From contig NZ_CP081869.1 in NCBI RefSeq assembly GCF_019797865.1, forward strand, positions 3,982,501-4,046,500: DNA of 64,000 nucleotides, given 5' to 3'. This document shows, piece after piece, positions 18,340 to 26,314 of this stretch (positions within the stretch are counted from its first letter, which is position 1; each line of letters opens with the position of its first letter). The translations under genes were made by a program, and so were the position numbers. The DNA is from Chenggangzhangella methanolivorans (GTDB lineage: Bacteria; Pseudomonadota; Alphaproteobacteria; Rhizobiales; Methylopilaceae). Below the pieces are notes generated by a model. That model was given only the letters and a program-made list of their open reading frames with translations, made no database searches and had not been told where the DNA came from.

Positions 18340-18540
18340 ATGATCGACGCCGACGACCGCAAGGCCCGGATCAAGGACGACGCGAAGGGCGCGATGGCTC
18401 CTTCGCAGGCTGATTCGCGCAACGACGGCGTTCACAGCGCCCGTCCGGAGGGCGAAGACGGCGACGCGACGCGCGAGGCCGACGATCATTCGGCCGCGGT
18501 GACGCCCGACACTGGACCCGTTCCGAGGACCGACCGATGA
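18340..18540 (+). CDS. Small hydrophilic hypothetical protein
   Basis: A 66-residue, strongly charged, probably disordered protein rich in Asp, Arg and Ala. AAGGATG precedes the start. It overlaps the next gene by 4 bases. No family is recognised. Its place between a PepSY-like gene and a short helical protein supports it as part of one operon. Confidence 0.55.
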   Translation: MIDADDRKARIKDDAKGAMAPSQADSRNDGVHSARPEGEDGDATREADDHSAAVTPDTGPVPRTDR

Positions 18541-18818
18541 CCGACGCCACCGATCTTCACGAAACCGGCCCTTTCGGCGCTTTCTTCAAGATGTCCGCGC
18601 TGACGGGCGAATGCCTGGAGGTCATCGGGCTGCGCACAGTCAAGGCGATGTGGGGCGGCTCGGCGGCGACCGAAGAGGCGATGCTCATGATGTCGGAGAA
18701 GGCCGAGGCCGCCATGCGGTGCGGTTCGGCGCTCATGGCGGGCGACTCGATCGAGGCAGTGATCGACGACTACCGGACCGTCGTGCGCGCCAACGCCGTC
18801 AGGCTGCATGGCGCCTGA
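18537..18818 (+). CDS. Short helical hypothetical protein
   Basis: A 93-residue protein, mainly helical, with a Met-rich middle (MWGGSAATEEAMLMMSEKAE) and no signal peptide. Size and pattern resemble small phasin-like or stress-induced helical proteins, but I cannot assign a family. It starts inside the stop of the preceding gene (ATGA). Confidence 0.6.
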   Translation: MTDATDLHETGPFGAFFKMSALTGECLEVIGLRTVKAMWGGSAATEEAMLMMSEKAEAAMRCGSALMAGDSIEAVIDDYRTVVRANAVRLHGA

Positions 18819-18953
18819 GGGCGCGCCTCCGATCAGAAATTGCCCTCGCTGTGGCTCGCACGACGGCCGGGCGGTGAAACTGCAGGAATGTCGACCTCGA
18901 CGCCTGACTGACCGGTCGCCTTCGTGGCCGTCGAACTCTCGAAGGAGAGCAAT

Positions 18954-19886
18954 ATGACAGACATTCCAATGGCGGGAGCCACCGGCCAGAGAACCTATGC
19001 CGCCGGCGACAGAGCGGATGCGGCCGATCGGACTTTCGCGCGCAGCAACATTTCATGGGGCGCGGTATTCGCAGGCGTCGTTATGGCGCTCACCGTCCAG
19101 TTCCTCCTCAACCTGCTCGGCGTTGGCATCGGCGCCGCCGTGATCGATCCCGGCACGGGCGACAATCCCGCGGCGAGTTCGGCTTCGATCGCCGGCGGCC
19201 TCTGGTACGTCGTCGCGGGCGTCATCGGCGCGTTCGCCGGCGGCTACGTCTCGAGCCGGCTTTCGGGTCGGACCGGCAGAAACACCGGCTCCTATCACGG
19301 GCTCGTGAGTTGGGCGGTCGCGACAATGGTCGTGCTGTACCTCCTGACGACGTCGGTCGGCGCGCTTATGGGCGGAGCGTTCAACGGCGTGACAAGCACC
19401 ATTGGCGGCGTCGGCGGAGCGGCTTCGACCGCGATGCAGGCCGCGGGCCCCTCCCTCGCGACCATGAACCCGATGGCTGACCTCGATCGTTCGGTGCGTG
19501 AAAACAGCGGCAGCGATCCGCAGGCGCTCCAGTCCGGCGCCGTCACTGCCATGCAGGCGGTCGTGATGGGCGATCCGGCCAAGGCCGAGGAGGCCCGAGG
19601 TCGCGCGGCTGAGGCTTTGTCCAAGGCCCGCAACATCCCGGTCGACCGGGCGCGCGTGGAGATCGGCGACTATGAGGCGAAATACCGGCAGACGGTCGCT
19701 CAGGCCAAGCAGCAGGCGACCAACGCCGCGGTGACGGCCACCAAGGTCGTCTCGCGCGGTGCGCTGCTCGGCTTTGTCGCCCTGCTGCTCGGCGCTATCG
19801 CGGCCTGGTTCGGCGGAGCGATGGGCGCCGTCCGCCGCATGGTTCCGACAGCCGCGACCACAACGACGACGCGCCCGCGCGTCTGA
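18954..19886 (+). CDS. Multi-pass membrane protein (PhnA-like in databases)
   Basis: A 310-residue membrane protein. Hydrophobic helices lie near residues 25-50, 70-92, 105-130 and 265-285 (GALLGFVALLLGAIAAWFGG), with a long Ala/Gln-rich periplasmic or cytoplasmic region between. Glycine-rich stretches (GGLWYVVAGVIGAFAGGYV) recall TIGR04086-type or PhnA-like stress membrane proteins. The ATG at 18954 has AAGGAG 7 bases upstream and is preferred to 18924. A terminator follows. Confidence 0.7.
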   Translation: MTDIPMAGATGQRTYAAGDRADAADRTFARSNISWGAVFAGVVMALTVQFLLNLLGVGIGAAVIDPGTGDNPAASSASIAGGLWYVVAGVIGAFAGGYVSSRLSGRTGRNTGSYHGLVSWAVATMVVLYLLTTSVGALMGGAFNGVTSTIGGVGGAASTAMQAAGPSLATMNPMADLDRSVRENSGSDPQALQSGAVTAMQAVVMGDPAKAEEARGRAAEALSKARNIPVDRARVEIGDYEAKYRQTVAQAKQQATNAAVTATKVVSRGALLGFVALLLGAIAAWFGGAMGAVRRMVPTAATTTTTRPRV

Positions 19887-19929
19887 CGCATCCGCCCGGA
19901 CGGTCGTCTGGCGATGTCTGGGCAAGACG

Positions 19930-19970
19930 ACGGGCGGGATCCTCTGTGTGGGACCCCGCCCGTTCCTTTA
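19930..19970. terminator. Bidirectional rho-independent terminator
   Basis: A 9-bp stem (ACGGGCGGG with CCCGCCCGT) around a 16-base loop, followed by TCCTTT. It lies between the convergent membrane protein gene and HAD hydrolase gene, 43 and 47 bp from their stops. Confidence 0.7.
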
Positions 19971-20009
19971 TGCGCCGCCTGTCAGAACCATGGCGCGCCC
20001 GTCCCTGGT

Positions 20010-20687
20010 TCAGCGGCGTCCGCCAACCTCGTCGACATGCTTCAACAGGTCCGCGGGATCGTCGTAGACGCGGAAAGCGCCGGCGTTCCGCAGCTCCTCG
20101 AGGCCGTAGCCTCCGCTCAAGAGGCCGACGCCGAGGGCGCGGCAGCGCATAGCCGCCAGCATGTCCCAGATGCTGTCGCCAATCACGATCGACGTTTCGA
20201 TCGGAACGCCGAGCCGCTCGGCGGCGGCAATGAACAGATCCGGATTGGGCTTGGCGTGCTGGACCTGGTCCCTGGTCACGACGACGTTTCGATCGGGATC
20301 TACGCCCAGCGCCGCAAGGTTTACGGCGGCCGTCGCCATCCGACCGCTTGTCGCGATCGCCCAGTCGACATCGTTCTGCGACAGCCAGTCCAGCAGCGCC
20401 TTGGCGTCCGGCAGCGGGCGGACGCCGTCGCCGTAACGCCGATAGGCCTCGGCGTGAGATTCGCCGAGCCGAGCGATGCGCTCAGGGCTAATCTCGACCC
20501 CGATCTCGCGAAGCAGCTGGTTGGCGAACAGGCCGCCGCTCATCCCGATCTTGCGGTGAATGCGCCAGACAGAAAGCTCGATGCCTTCGGCGTCCAGCGC
20601 ATCCTTCCAGGCCAATACGTGCTGATACACGCTGTCCACCAGCGTGCCGTCGAGATCGAACAGGAACGCGGACGGTTTCGGCGTCAC
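20010..20687 (-). CDS. HAD family hydrolase (phosphatase)
   Basis: A 225-residue haloacid-dehalogenase phosphatase. Motif I is FLFDLDGTLVDS at the N-terminus, motif II ATSGRM near residue 118, motif III Lys in HAKPNPDLF, and motif IV IGDSIWD. A helical cap lies between motifs I and II. It probably dephosphorylates a sugar phosphate or phosphoglycolate-like metabolite in the cytoplasm. The substrate is unknown. Confidence 0.87.
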   Translation of the reverse strand: MTPKPSAFLFDLDGTLVDSVYQHVLAWKDALDAEGIELSVWRIHRKIGMSGGLFANQLLREIGVEISPERIARLGESHAEAYRRYGDGVRPLPDAKALLDWLSQNDVDWAIATSGRMATAAVNLAALGVDPDRNVVVTRDQVQHAKPNPDLFIAAAERLGVPIETSIVIGDSIWDMLAAMRCRALGVGLLSGGYGLEELRNAGAFRVYDDPADLLKHVDEVGGRR

Positions 20688-20730
20688 GTTGTACGCCTGC
20701 TAGCGTGCGCGCCTTCTTCGGTAGGATCGC

Positions 20731-20898
20731 TCACACAATGAAGCCCCACGCCACGCCCATGCCGACGAGAGCGGCGAGAATGCTCGCTCCCAGCACGATC
20801 GGCATGCGTCTCGGGCGATCGGTCCCGCCCTTGGCGTCGACCTCCGACGTGACCTGGGTGGTGGCGCCGACGGGCGGCGAGTTGCGTTTCATAATCAT
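20731..20898 (-). CDS. Small C-tail membrane protein
   Basis: A 55-residue reading frame on the minus strand. The N-terminus is hydrophilic (MKRNSPPVGATTQVTSEV) and the C-terminus is one hydrophobic helix (PIVLGASILAALVGMGVAWG) ending at the stop. Start may be either of two in-frame ATGs at 20898 or 20892. It lies between the HAD hydrolase and catalase genes on the same strand. No family is recognised. Confidence 0.5.
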   Translation of the reverse strand: MIMKRNSPPVGATTQVTSEVDAKGGTDRPRRMPIVLGASILAALVGMGVAWGFIV

Positions 20899-20966
20899 CT
20901 TTGAGGGCTTTCATGGGGTCTAGACGCGCGAAGGCGGCCGGCATCGCTGTCGGCCGCCCCGTGTCG

Positions 20967-21881
20967 TCACATCTTGGCGTGGAGCTTCGCAGCGATGTCG
21001 AAGATCTCTTCGGGCGCGTAGTCGGTCGTGAACGCGGCGGAGGCGCCCACGAGTTCGTCGATCTTGGCGCCGTCCGGATGACCGGAGACGACCTCGAGAT
21101 CGCCAGGCGGGTCGCCCGGAAGCGCCTGCTCGCCGCCGCCCCAGATCGCGGCCATGTCGCGATAGGTCTCCTCGCCCCAGGTATAGAGGCGGCGATGGCT
21201 GCCTTCGTCGAGATACTTCTGCGACTCCGGAATCTTCGATAGGTCGATGTTCGGGGTCGGCAGCATCTTCTCCATCTCGACACCGGTGAGCTTCTTCAGC
21301 GCGAGCGCGTAGGAATGTGCATGGACCGAGCCGCGCACCAGCAGATAGCCGCAGACTTCACGCCCGGTCGGATCCGACAGCGTCTCGTAGACGCGCAGTT
21401 TGTGCATCCGCGCGCCACATTCGAGGAAGAAATTGTGAAGCAGGTCGAGCACCAGATTGCCGGTCGAGAACACGAACGTTCCGTTCCACGGCAGTCCGTT
21501 GGAATCGACCGGCAACGCGCCGCCGCCGGCATGCAGGAAGGAGGCGGCCGACCTGATGTCGGTCATGTCCTTGAACGGCGCGGACGAGATGTCGCCCTTG
21601 TGGTCCTCGTCCGGCGTCGGCCCGTTGGCCAGCATCGTGATGCCATTCGCGACAAGCTCGACATGGCCGAGCTCCTCGGCCGTGATGCTGGAGACCAAGC
21701 TATAGAACGGCTTGACCTTCGACTTGTTGCGGAAGTTGAAGCTCTGGAACATGTAGTTGTTTAGCGTCGACATCTCGCCGAATTTCCCGCCGAGCAGTTC
21801 CTGCAGTGCGGCCGCCGCATTTGGATCAGCCTTCTTGGGCTTCGGCAGATTGGCCTGAAGCTTATCGATTCTCATAAACAT
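20967..21881 (-). CDS. Manganese catalase
   Basis: A 304-residue non-heme dimanganese catalase, converting hydrogen peroxide to water and oxygen. The four-helix-bundle metal ligands are visible as Glu in LGGKFGEMSTLNNYM, EELGHVE in the second helix, the ECGARMHK pair and the final His in RGSVHAHSYA. The length matches the family. It is an oxidative-stress enzyme in the same neighbourhood as Ohr and small envelope stress proteins. Confidence 0.92.
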   Translation of the reverse strand: MFMRIDKLQANLPKPKKADPNAAAALQELLGGKFGEMSTLNNYMFQSFNFRNKSKVKPFYSLVSSITAEELGHVELVANGITMLANGPTPDEDHKGDISSAPFKDMTDIRSAASFLHAGGGALPVDSNGLPWNGTFVFSTGNLVLDLLHNFFLECGARMHKLRVYETLSDPTGREVCGYLLVRGSVHAHSYALALKKLTGVEMEKMLPTPNIDLSKIPESQKYLDEGSHRRLYTWGEETYRDMAAIWGGGEQALPGDPPGDLEVVSGHPDGAKIDELVGASAAFTTDYAPEEIFDIAAKLHAKM

Positions 21882-22142
21882 TGAACGTCTTTCAATTTGA
21901 ACGAATGAAGGTTCGCCGGCGCACGCGTCGGACCGACCGCGGCAGACAGTGTCTGCGACGGGCGAAATAAGACGCGGTTTGGATGTCCGGCACCGGCCGC
22001 CGGTCTCGTCAGGCCAACGGACCTTCGGCGCAGATGTTCCCGATCTTCAAAATAAAAAATACAGAGAACGTTGTATTTTCAAATTGAATGGCCATCTCTG
22101 ATAGATAAAAACAGACATAGCAATAAATAGCGGAGATATTCA
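21882..22142. other. AT-rich divergent intergenic region
   Basis: About 260 bp between the leftward catalase and a rightward exported protein. The right half is AT-rich (around 22045-22140). It should contain both promoters. I find no EcfG pair with correct spacing and no other site I can name. Confidence 0.4.
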
Positions 22143-22523
22143 GTGTATTATGTCAATAATCTCATCGCCACGGCCGTGGCTTTAACGTGCATTTCGACTG
22201 TGGCGATCGCAGGCGAGTGCACCGATCAGATCAAGGCGCTGCAGCAGAGCGCGGCGATGACGGACGCCAAGAACAAGCCGGGCAATCAATCGACCCCGAC
22301 CGACACCGGATCTGCAAAGACCGAAGGCACCGCAAGCGTTGGTGCCGACAAGGGCGCGGGCGAGCAGCCTAAGACGTCGGAGGCCGCGCCGATCGGCGCC
22401 GCCGGAGGCGGAACGAAAAGCGCGTCGGAACAGATTCTCAAGGCGACCGCCCACGACCAGCGCGGCGAAGAGGCCATGTGCATGGAGGCGATACAGGCGG
22501 CCAAGAAACTGCTCGACACCTGA
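22143..22523 (+). CDS. Exported hypothetical protein with Gly/Ala/Thr-rich middle
   Basis: A 126-residue protein starting at GTG, with a signal peptide (about residues 1-23, ending AIAGE). The mature N-terminus has one Cys (GECTDQIKALQQSA), then a disordered Gly/Thr/Ala region, then a helix with a second Cys (EEAMCMEAIQAAKKLL). The two Cys residues could pair in the periplasm. No family is recognised. Confidence 0.65.
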   Translation: MYYVNNLIATAVALTCISTVAIAGECTDQIKALQQSAAMTDAKNKPGNQSTPTDTGSAKTEGTASVGADKGAGEQPKTSEAAPIGAAGGGTKSASEQILKATAHDQRGEEAMCMEAIQAAKKLLDT

Positions 22524-22604
22524 CGGTTTCCTCAACAGCGTCCGGCTTGGCTTAAGCCGACTGCGCAGCCGCGGGTGCATGGGCTTTTTCTCGCAGCGCT
22601 CGAA

Positions 22605-22983
22605 CTCCTATCGGTAGATCGTGTCGTCGCCCAGCCTCTAATACAGGCAGCGATGGTCCGTTAGCTCGTCGGGATAGCTGGGCTTGCCGAAATGTTCAGG
22701 TAGCCGGGATTGGCGGCCGCGACCCACAGATGTCGGACGAAAGCTGCTGATTGATCATGCCCTCCGGCATTGCGCCGCCGTATCGGATCCCTGCGTCGAA
22801 GCCCCCGTTCGTCACCTCGACAACACGACTGGTGACGGCAAGGAATGCGACGCCCTTCAACGTCGGATGCCGTAGGTCCCCGACAGCATCCGGCCACGAT
22901 ACTCGATTTCGACCGTAGCCAACCCTTAGGACGCGATCTTTGCCGCGATCGCGCCGCAGCAAATTCGCTTCGAATGACCCCAT
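22605..22983 (-). pseudogene. LysR substrate-binding domain remnant
   Basis: On the minus strand the fragment VVEVTNGGFDAGIRYGGAMP is clearly the middle of a LysR effector domain (compare IVAAGFDAGVRYG in the intact LysR gene at 7059-8000). Further downstream pieces of the C-terminal half appear in shifting frames, and no DNA-binding domain is left. This decayed gene occupies much of the otherwise empty 22.5-23.5 kb stretch. Confidence 0.6.
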
Positions 22984-23504
22984 CCCGATCGAGCCGAGTT
23001 GACCGAGACCCGCTCGGCGTCCTTCAGCTCGGTCAGGTTGAGCGAACGCGATCCAGACGAGTAGGCGATCTTGCCAAACGCGTCGATCTGAGGCGTTCGA
23101 TTCAGGCTGTCCGTGCCTTATAGCGCCCGAAACGGCCGGTTTAAGCGAACGTCCGCTTCTGGAACGTACGCTAGTGTCTGCTGTTGGCGCCGAACGACTG
23201 CGCGTCTATGAGCGCGGCTGACCCAAACCGGTCGTGTGGACAGTCCGGTTATGGCCGACAGAGCGCCGCGCCCCTTCGCGCCACGAGATCGTGGGTGGGT
23301 TCACTGGACCGAGGCTCGTCGCAGGACGACGACGCGGCGGCAGCGCGGGACCGTCGGCGCCAGCCAGCGCAGCGCCAAGACACGCGTTTCAAGAAGCATT
23401 GGGCGCGGGGCAACAATTTTGCGTGATCGCTCGTTCAAGCGCCGGCCGTGTATTGGGGCGGGCCTTTTGGCGGTCGCTTCGTCGTTACCCTTGGGCATGA
23501 ACGA
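22984..23504. other. Non-coding region with decayed repeat
   Basis: No supported gene. The stretch at about 23175-23225 resembles 10588-10632 and looks like a degraded dispersed repeat. The remainder shows no conserved protein fragment I can recognise. Confidence 0.4.
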
Positions 23505-23860
23505 TCAGGTCCAGGTCACCGTCGAGCTCTCGCCGCTGCCCTTGATCGAGAACGTCGACTTGTAGTCCGCGACAGGAAGCGGGCTCTCAACGATCACGTA
23601 GGAGTAGCTGCTGCCCTCCTTCACGGCCGTCTGGTTCTCGACGATCGTGCCGCCTCCTTTCAACGACAGTGTGCGTGTCTTGCCCTCGTTCGACAGCGCG
23701 CACTTCTCAACCGCCGGATGGAACTGGCCGATGCCGCAGAAGTCCTTGGCGCTCGCCGCCCAGACTTTCTCCGGCGCGGCCTTGATCTCGATAGACTCGA
23801 TCACCTCGACGGCGGTCATCCAACGAGCGCGGGAAGGGCGAGCAGAAGCAGCTTCTTCAT
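23505..23860 (-). pseudogene. SRPBCC family (polyketide cyclase-like) exported protein, broken at both ends
   Basis: An SRPBCC/START-like ligand-binding protein. The core reads KAAPEKVWAASAKDFCGIG then FHPAVEKCAL and TLKGGGTIVE-type strands, about 100 residues. A signal peptide (MKKLLLLALPALVG) with AGGAGG upstream starts at 23860 but lies in a different frame from the core and meets a stop. The last third of the domain, including the C-terminal helix, is missing after VTWT. The gene therefore seems inactive, or the 5' shift is a read error. Confidence 0.6.
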
Positions 23861-24009
23861 GAGCATTTCCTCCTAAGGTTCTTAGTTATTGCGACTCGAG
23901 ACGGATGCGTTTTGGTCGTTGGGCCGGGTCACCTCACATCACGCCTGTTACGGCGATCCGCCGTCCCGAGCCTGCCCGTTGGAGGCGCCGCCCGAGAGAT
24001 TCCGCTGAG

Positions 24010-24435
24010 TCAGCCAAGCTTCAACCCGACGTCGACGTTGCCGCGCGTGGCGTTCGAATACGGGCAGACCTTGTGAGCTTCGTCGACAAGCTTGTGCGCG
24101 TCGGCCTCGTCCAAGCCAGGCAGCTTCACGAGGAGTTCGGCGGTGATGCCGAAGCCGCCTTCCGAGCGCGGTCCAATCCCCACCGTCGCTCTCACGGTCG
24201 CGTCGGCAGGGACCTTCAGAGCGAGCGAGGGCGCGACGGCCTTCATCGCTCCGATGAAGCAAGCCGAGTAGCCGGCCGCGAAAAGCTGCTCGGGGTTCGC
24301 CCCGTCGCCGCCGGCGCCGCCGAGCTCCTTCGGGGTGGAGAGCTTGACCTCGAAGGAACCGTCGTCGGTACGGGCAGATCCGTCGCGCCCCCCGGTCGCG
24401 GTCGCGGTGGTGCGATACTTCACGTCAACAGGCAT
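24010..24435 (-). CDS. ohr: Organic hydroperoxide resistance protein Ohr
   Basis: A 141-residue Ohr/OsmC family thiol peroxidase that reduces organic hydroperoxides. The two redox-active cysteines are in GYSACFIGAM near residue 60 and KVCPYSNATRGN near residue 125, separated as in Ohr. The conserved Arg and Glu of the active site are also expected from NPEQLFAAG. The ending VDVGLKLG is shorter than some Ohr proteins but complete. No OhrR regulator is adjacent. Confidence 0.92.
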   Translation of the reverse strand: MPVDVKYRTTATATGGRDGSARTDDGSFEVKLSTPKELGGAGGDGANPEQLFAAGYSACFIGAMKAVAPSLALKVPADATVRATVGIGPRSEGGFGITAELLVKLPGLDEADAHKLVDEAHKVCPYSNATRGNVDVGLKLG

Positions 24436-24473
24436 CGGTCTCTCCTTCTGATTTCGATTACGTCCGACAGCTC

Positions 24474-24712
24474 TGGCCGGCCCCCATGGACTGGTCCGGT
24501 TACATTAGTAGTTCATAAGCGTCGATGACGCGACGGTTGTTGTGGCCGGCGGAGTTGGTCAGGGTTGCGCAGCCGGCCATAGCGCGACCTCGGGTGCGGG
24601 TGGCGTGTAGCCTAGCGCCGAGTGCGGACGGACCGCGTTGTAGTGGCGTCGCCAGCTCTCGCTTACGGCCTTGGCTTCGGCGAGCGAGCAGAAGACCTCG
24701 TCGTTGAGAAGA
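24474..24712 (-). mobile_element. IS3-family remnant (right end only, inverted)
   Basis: The terminal repeat TGGCCGGCCCCCAT lies at 24474 and is the same end as that of the intact element at 26097, but facing the other way. Inside it the minus strand encodes the transposase C-terminus ([20 protein letters not shown]) in one frame. Homology to the neighbouring element stops at about 24712. This is a truncated related copy, not an active element. Confidence 0.75.
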
Positions 24713-24875
24713 TCCGTTGTGCCCACTCATCGGGGCTGACAGTTACATCTTAGGTATTTTCCGTATCTCGCCATGCGCTCGCCCGCGGGCTTTCATTCGC
24801 GGATGCAAAGTGGTCTGCCCCCTGAGAAGTGGTCCTCCCTGAGGTATGGCTTTTGGCCATTTGGAGGACTGCTTG

Positions 24876-25151
24876 ATGCCGAGGAAGAGGCACGCGCCTG
24901 AAGAGATCGTCGCGAAGCTGCGGCAGGTGGAGGTTCTGACCGCGCAAGGTCGACCGGTGGCGGAAGCGATCCGTTCGATCGGCGTGACCGAAGTGACGTT
25001 CTATCGCTGGCGCACCGAGTATGGCGGGCTGAAGGGCGATCAAGTGAAACGCCTGAAGGAGCTCGAGGCGGAGAATGCCCGGCTTCGACGAGCGGTGTCG
25101 GACCTGACGCTCGACAAGATGATCCTGGCGGAGGCGGCCAGGGGAAACTGA
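24876..25151 (+). CDS. IS3 family transposase OrfA
   Basis: A 91-residue OrfA with a helix-turn-helix (PEEIVAKLRQVEVL then VTEVTFYRWRTEYGG) and a C-terminal leucine zipper (LKELEAENARLRRAVSDLTL). The ATG at 24876 has GGAGG 9 bases upstream. Its stop overlaps the orfB frame, which is reached by -1 frameshifting in this IS family. Confidence 0.88.
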   Translation: MPRKRHAPEEIVAKLRQVEVLTAQGRPVAEAIRSIGVTEVTFYRWRTEYGGLKGDQVKRLKELEAENARLRRAVSDLTLDKMILAEAARGN

Positions 25152-26058
25152 TCAGCCCCGCCCGTCGCCGGGACTGCGTGGACCGTGTGGTGAGCAAGCT
25201 CGGCGTGACGGAGCGCCGTGCCTGCCTCGTGCTCGGCCAGCACCGATCGACGCAGCGGAAGATCCCGACCCGGCCTGACAACGAAGCGGCGCTGACCGCC
25301 GATATCGTGGCGCTGGCTGTCCAGTATGGCCGTTACGGCTACAGGCGGATCGCGGCTCTGCTGCGCTCCGCCGGCTGGAGCGTGAACCTGAAGCGCGTCG
25401 AACGGATCTGGAGACGGGAGGGGCTGAAGGTTCCGGTGAAGCAGCCCAGGCGCGGGCGGCTCTGGCTCAACGACGGCTCATGTGTCCGGCTGCGGCCTGA
25501 ACGGCCGAACCACGTCTGGTCCTACGACTTCGTCGAGGATCGCACGCATGACGGCCGTAAGTTCAGGATGCTCAACGTGATCGACGAACCGAAGGTCGGC
25601 GCAGCCAGTTCACACGCGAATGCCTGGCGATCCGGATCGGGCGGAGGCTCCGGTCGACCGACGTGATCGACGTTCTGTCGGACCTGTTCATCCTGCGCGG
25701 CGCGCCGGTCCACATCAGGTCGGACAACGGTCCAGAGTTCGCGGCCAAGGCCGTCCGTGAATGGATCGCGGCCGTCGGCTCTCGAACCGCCTTCATCGAG
25801 CCAGGCAGTCCTTGGGAGAATGGCTACTGCGAGAGCTTCAACGCCCGGCTGCGGGACGAGCTTCTCAACGGCGAGATCTTCTACTCGCTCGCCGAGGCCA
25901 AGGCCGTGATCGAAGGTTGGCGGCGGCATTACAACGCTGTCCGCCCGCACTCGTCGCTTGGCTACAGGCCGCCTGCGCCGGAGGTCGCGCTATGGCCGGC
26001 TGCGCAACCCCGACCAGCTCCGCCGGCCACGCCAACCGTCGCGTCAGGCCGCTCATGA
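25151..26058 (+). pseudogene. IS3 family transposase OrfB, interrupted by about 20 extra bases
   Basis: A DDE integrase. The first catalytic Asp is in VWSYDFVED, the second in [11 protein letters not shown] and the Glu in [14 protein letters not shown]. In intact relatives the first part runs [16 protein letters not shown]. Here about 20 bases (25598-25617) are inserted between NVIDE and FTRE, shifting the frame. Unless this is an assembly artefact the copy cannot make a full transposase. Confidence 0.8.
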
Positions 26059-26116
26059 ACTAACATTCCAACCGGACCACTCGATGGGGGCCGGCCAAGA
26101 TTTTTGAGGGGTTTTT

Positions 26117-26160
26117 TGGAGCGGGCGAAGGGAATCGAACCCTCGTATGCAGCTTGGGAA
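26117..26160 (-). other. Attachment site: 3' half of tRNA-Gly(CCC)
   Basis: Read on the minus strand, the sequence runs from the anticodon loop (TTCCCAAG) through the variable region and T arm (GGGTTCGATTCCC) to the acceptor end CGCCCGCTCCA, identical to the 3' half of a bacterial tRNA-Gly(CCC). The 5' half is absent: the bases beyond 26160 do not complete the anticodon stem. Such a fragment is what remains at the distal end of an element integrated into a tRNA gene. A tyrosine integrase starts 155 bp away. Confidence 0.8.
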
Positions 26161-26314
26161 CTTCCCTTCGCCTTTATTCCCAGAAGGATCTCAAACCTCC
26201 AATTCCTTAAACGTTTCAGGCCACTGTCGGCTGCGGGGGCGCCAGCTCCTCATTTCACTCCATCGCAAATCCTCAAAAGAGGAAGCGCGAAACTGGTCAC
26301 GGGCTGGTAACGCC

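Larger units (their letters stand above)
24811..26097 (+). mobile_element. IS3-family insertion sequence (IS407/ISRj2-like), about 1.29 kb
   Basis: The left end TGGTCTGCCCCC...AGTGGTCC at 24811 and the right end, reverse complement TGGCCGGCCCCC...AGTGGTCC at 26097, form imperfect terminal inverted repeats. Between them lie orfA and orfB in the -1 relation typical of IS3. I see no clear target duplication (AAG on the left, AGA on the right). The right end is only 19 bp from the tRNA-derived attachment site. Confidence 0.8.

Noticed and set aside
26117..26190. A functional tRNA-Gly gene
   Set aside because: Only the 3' half is present; bases right of 26160 cannot complete the anticodon, D or acceptor stems.
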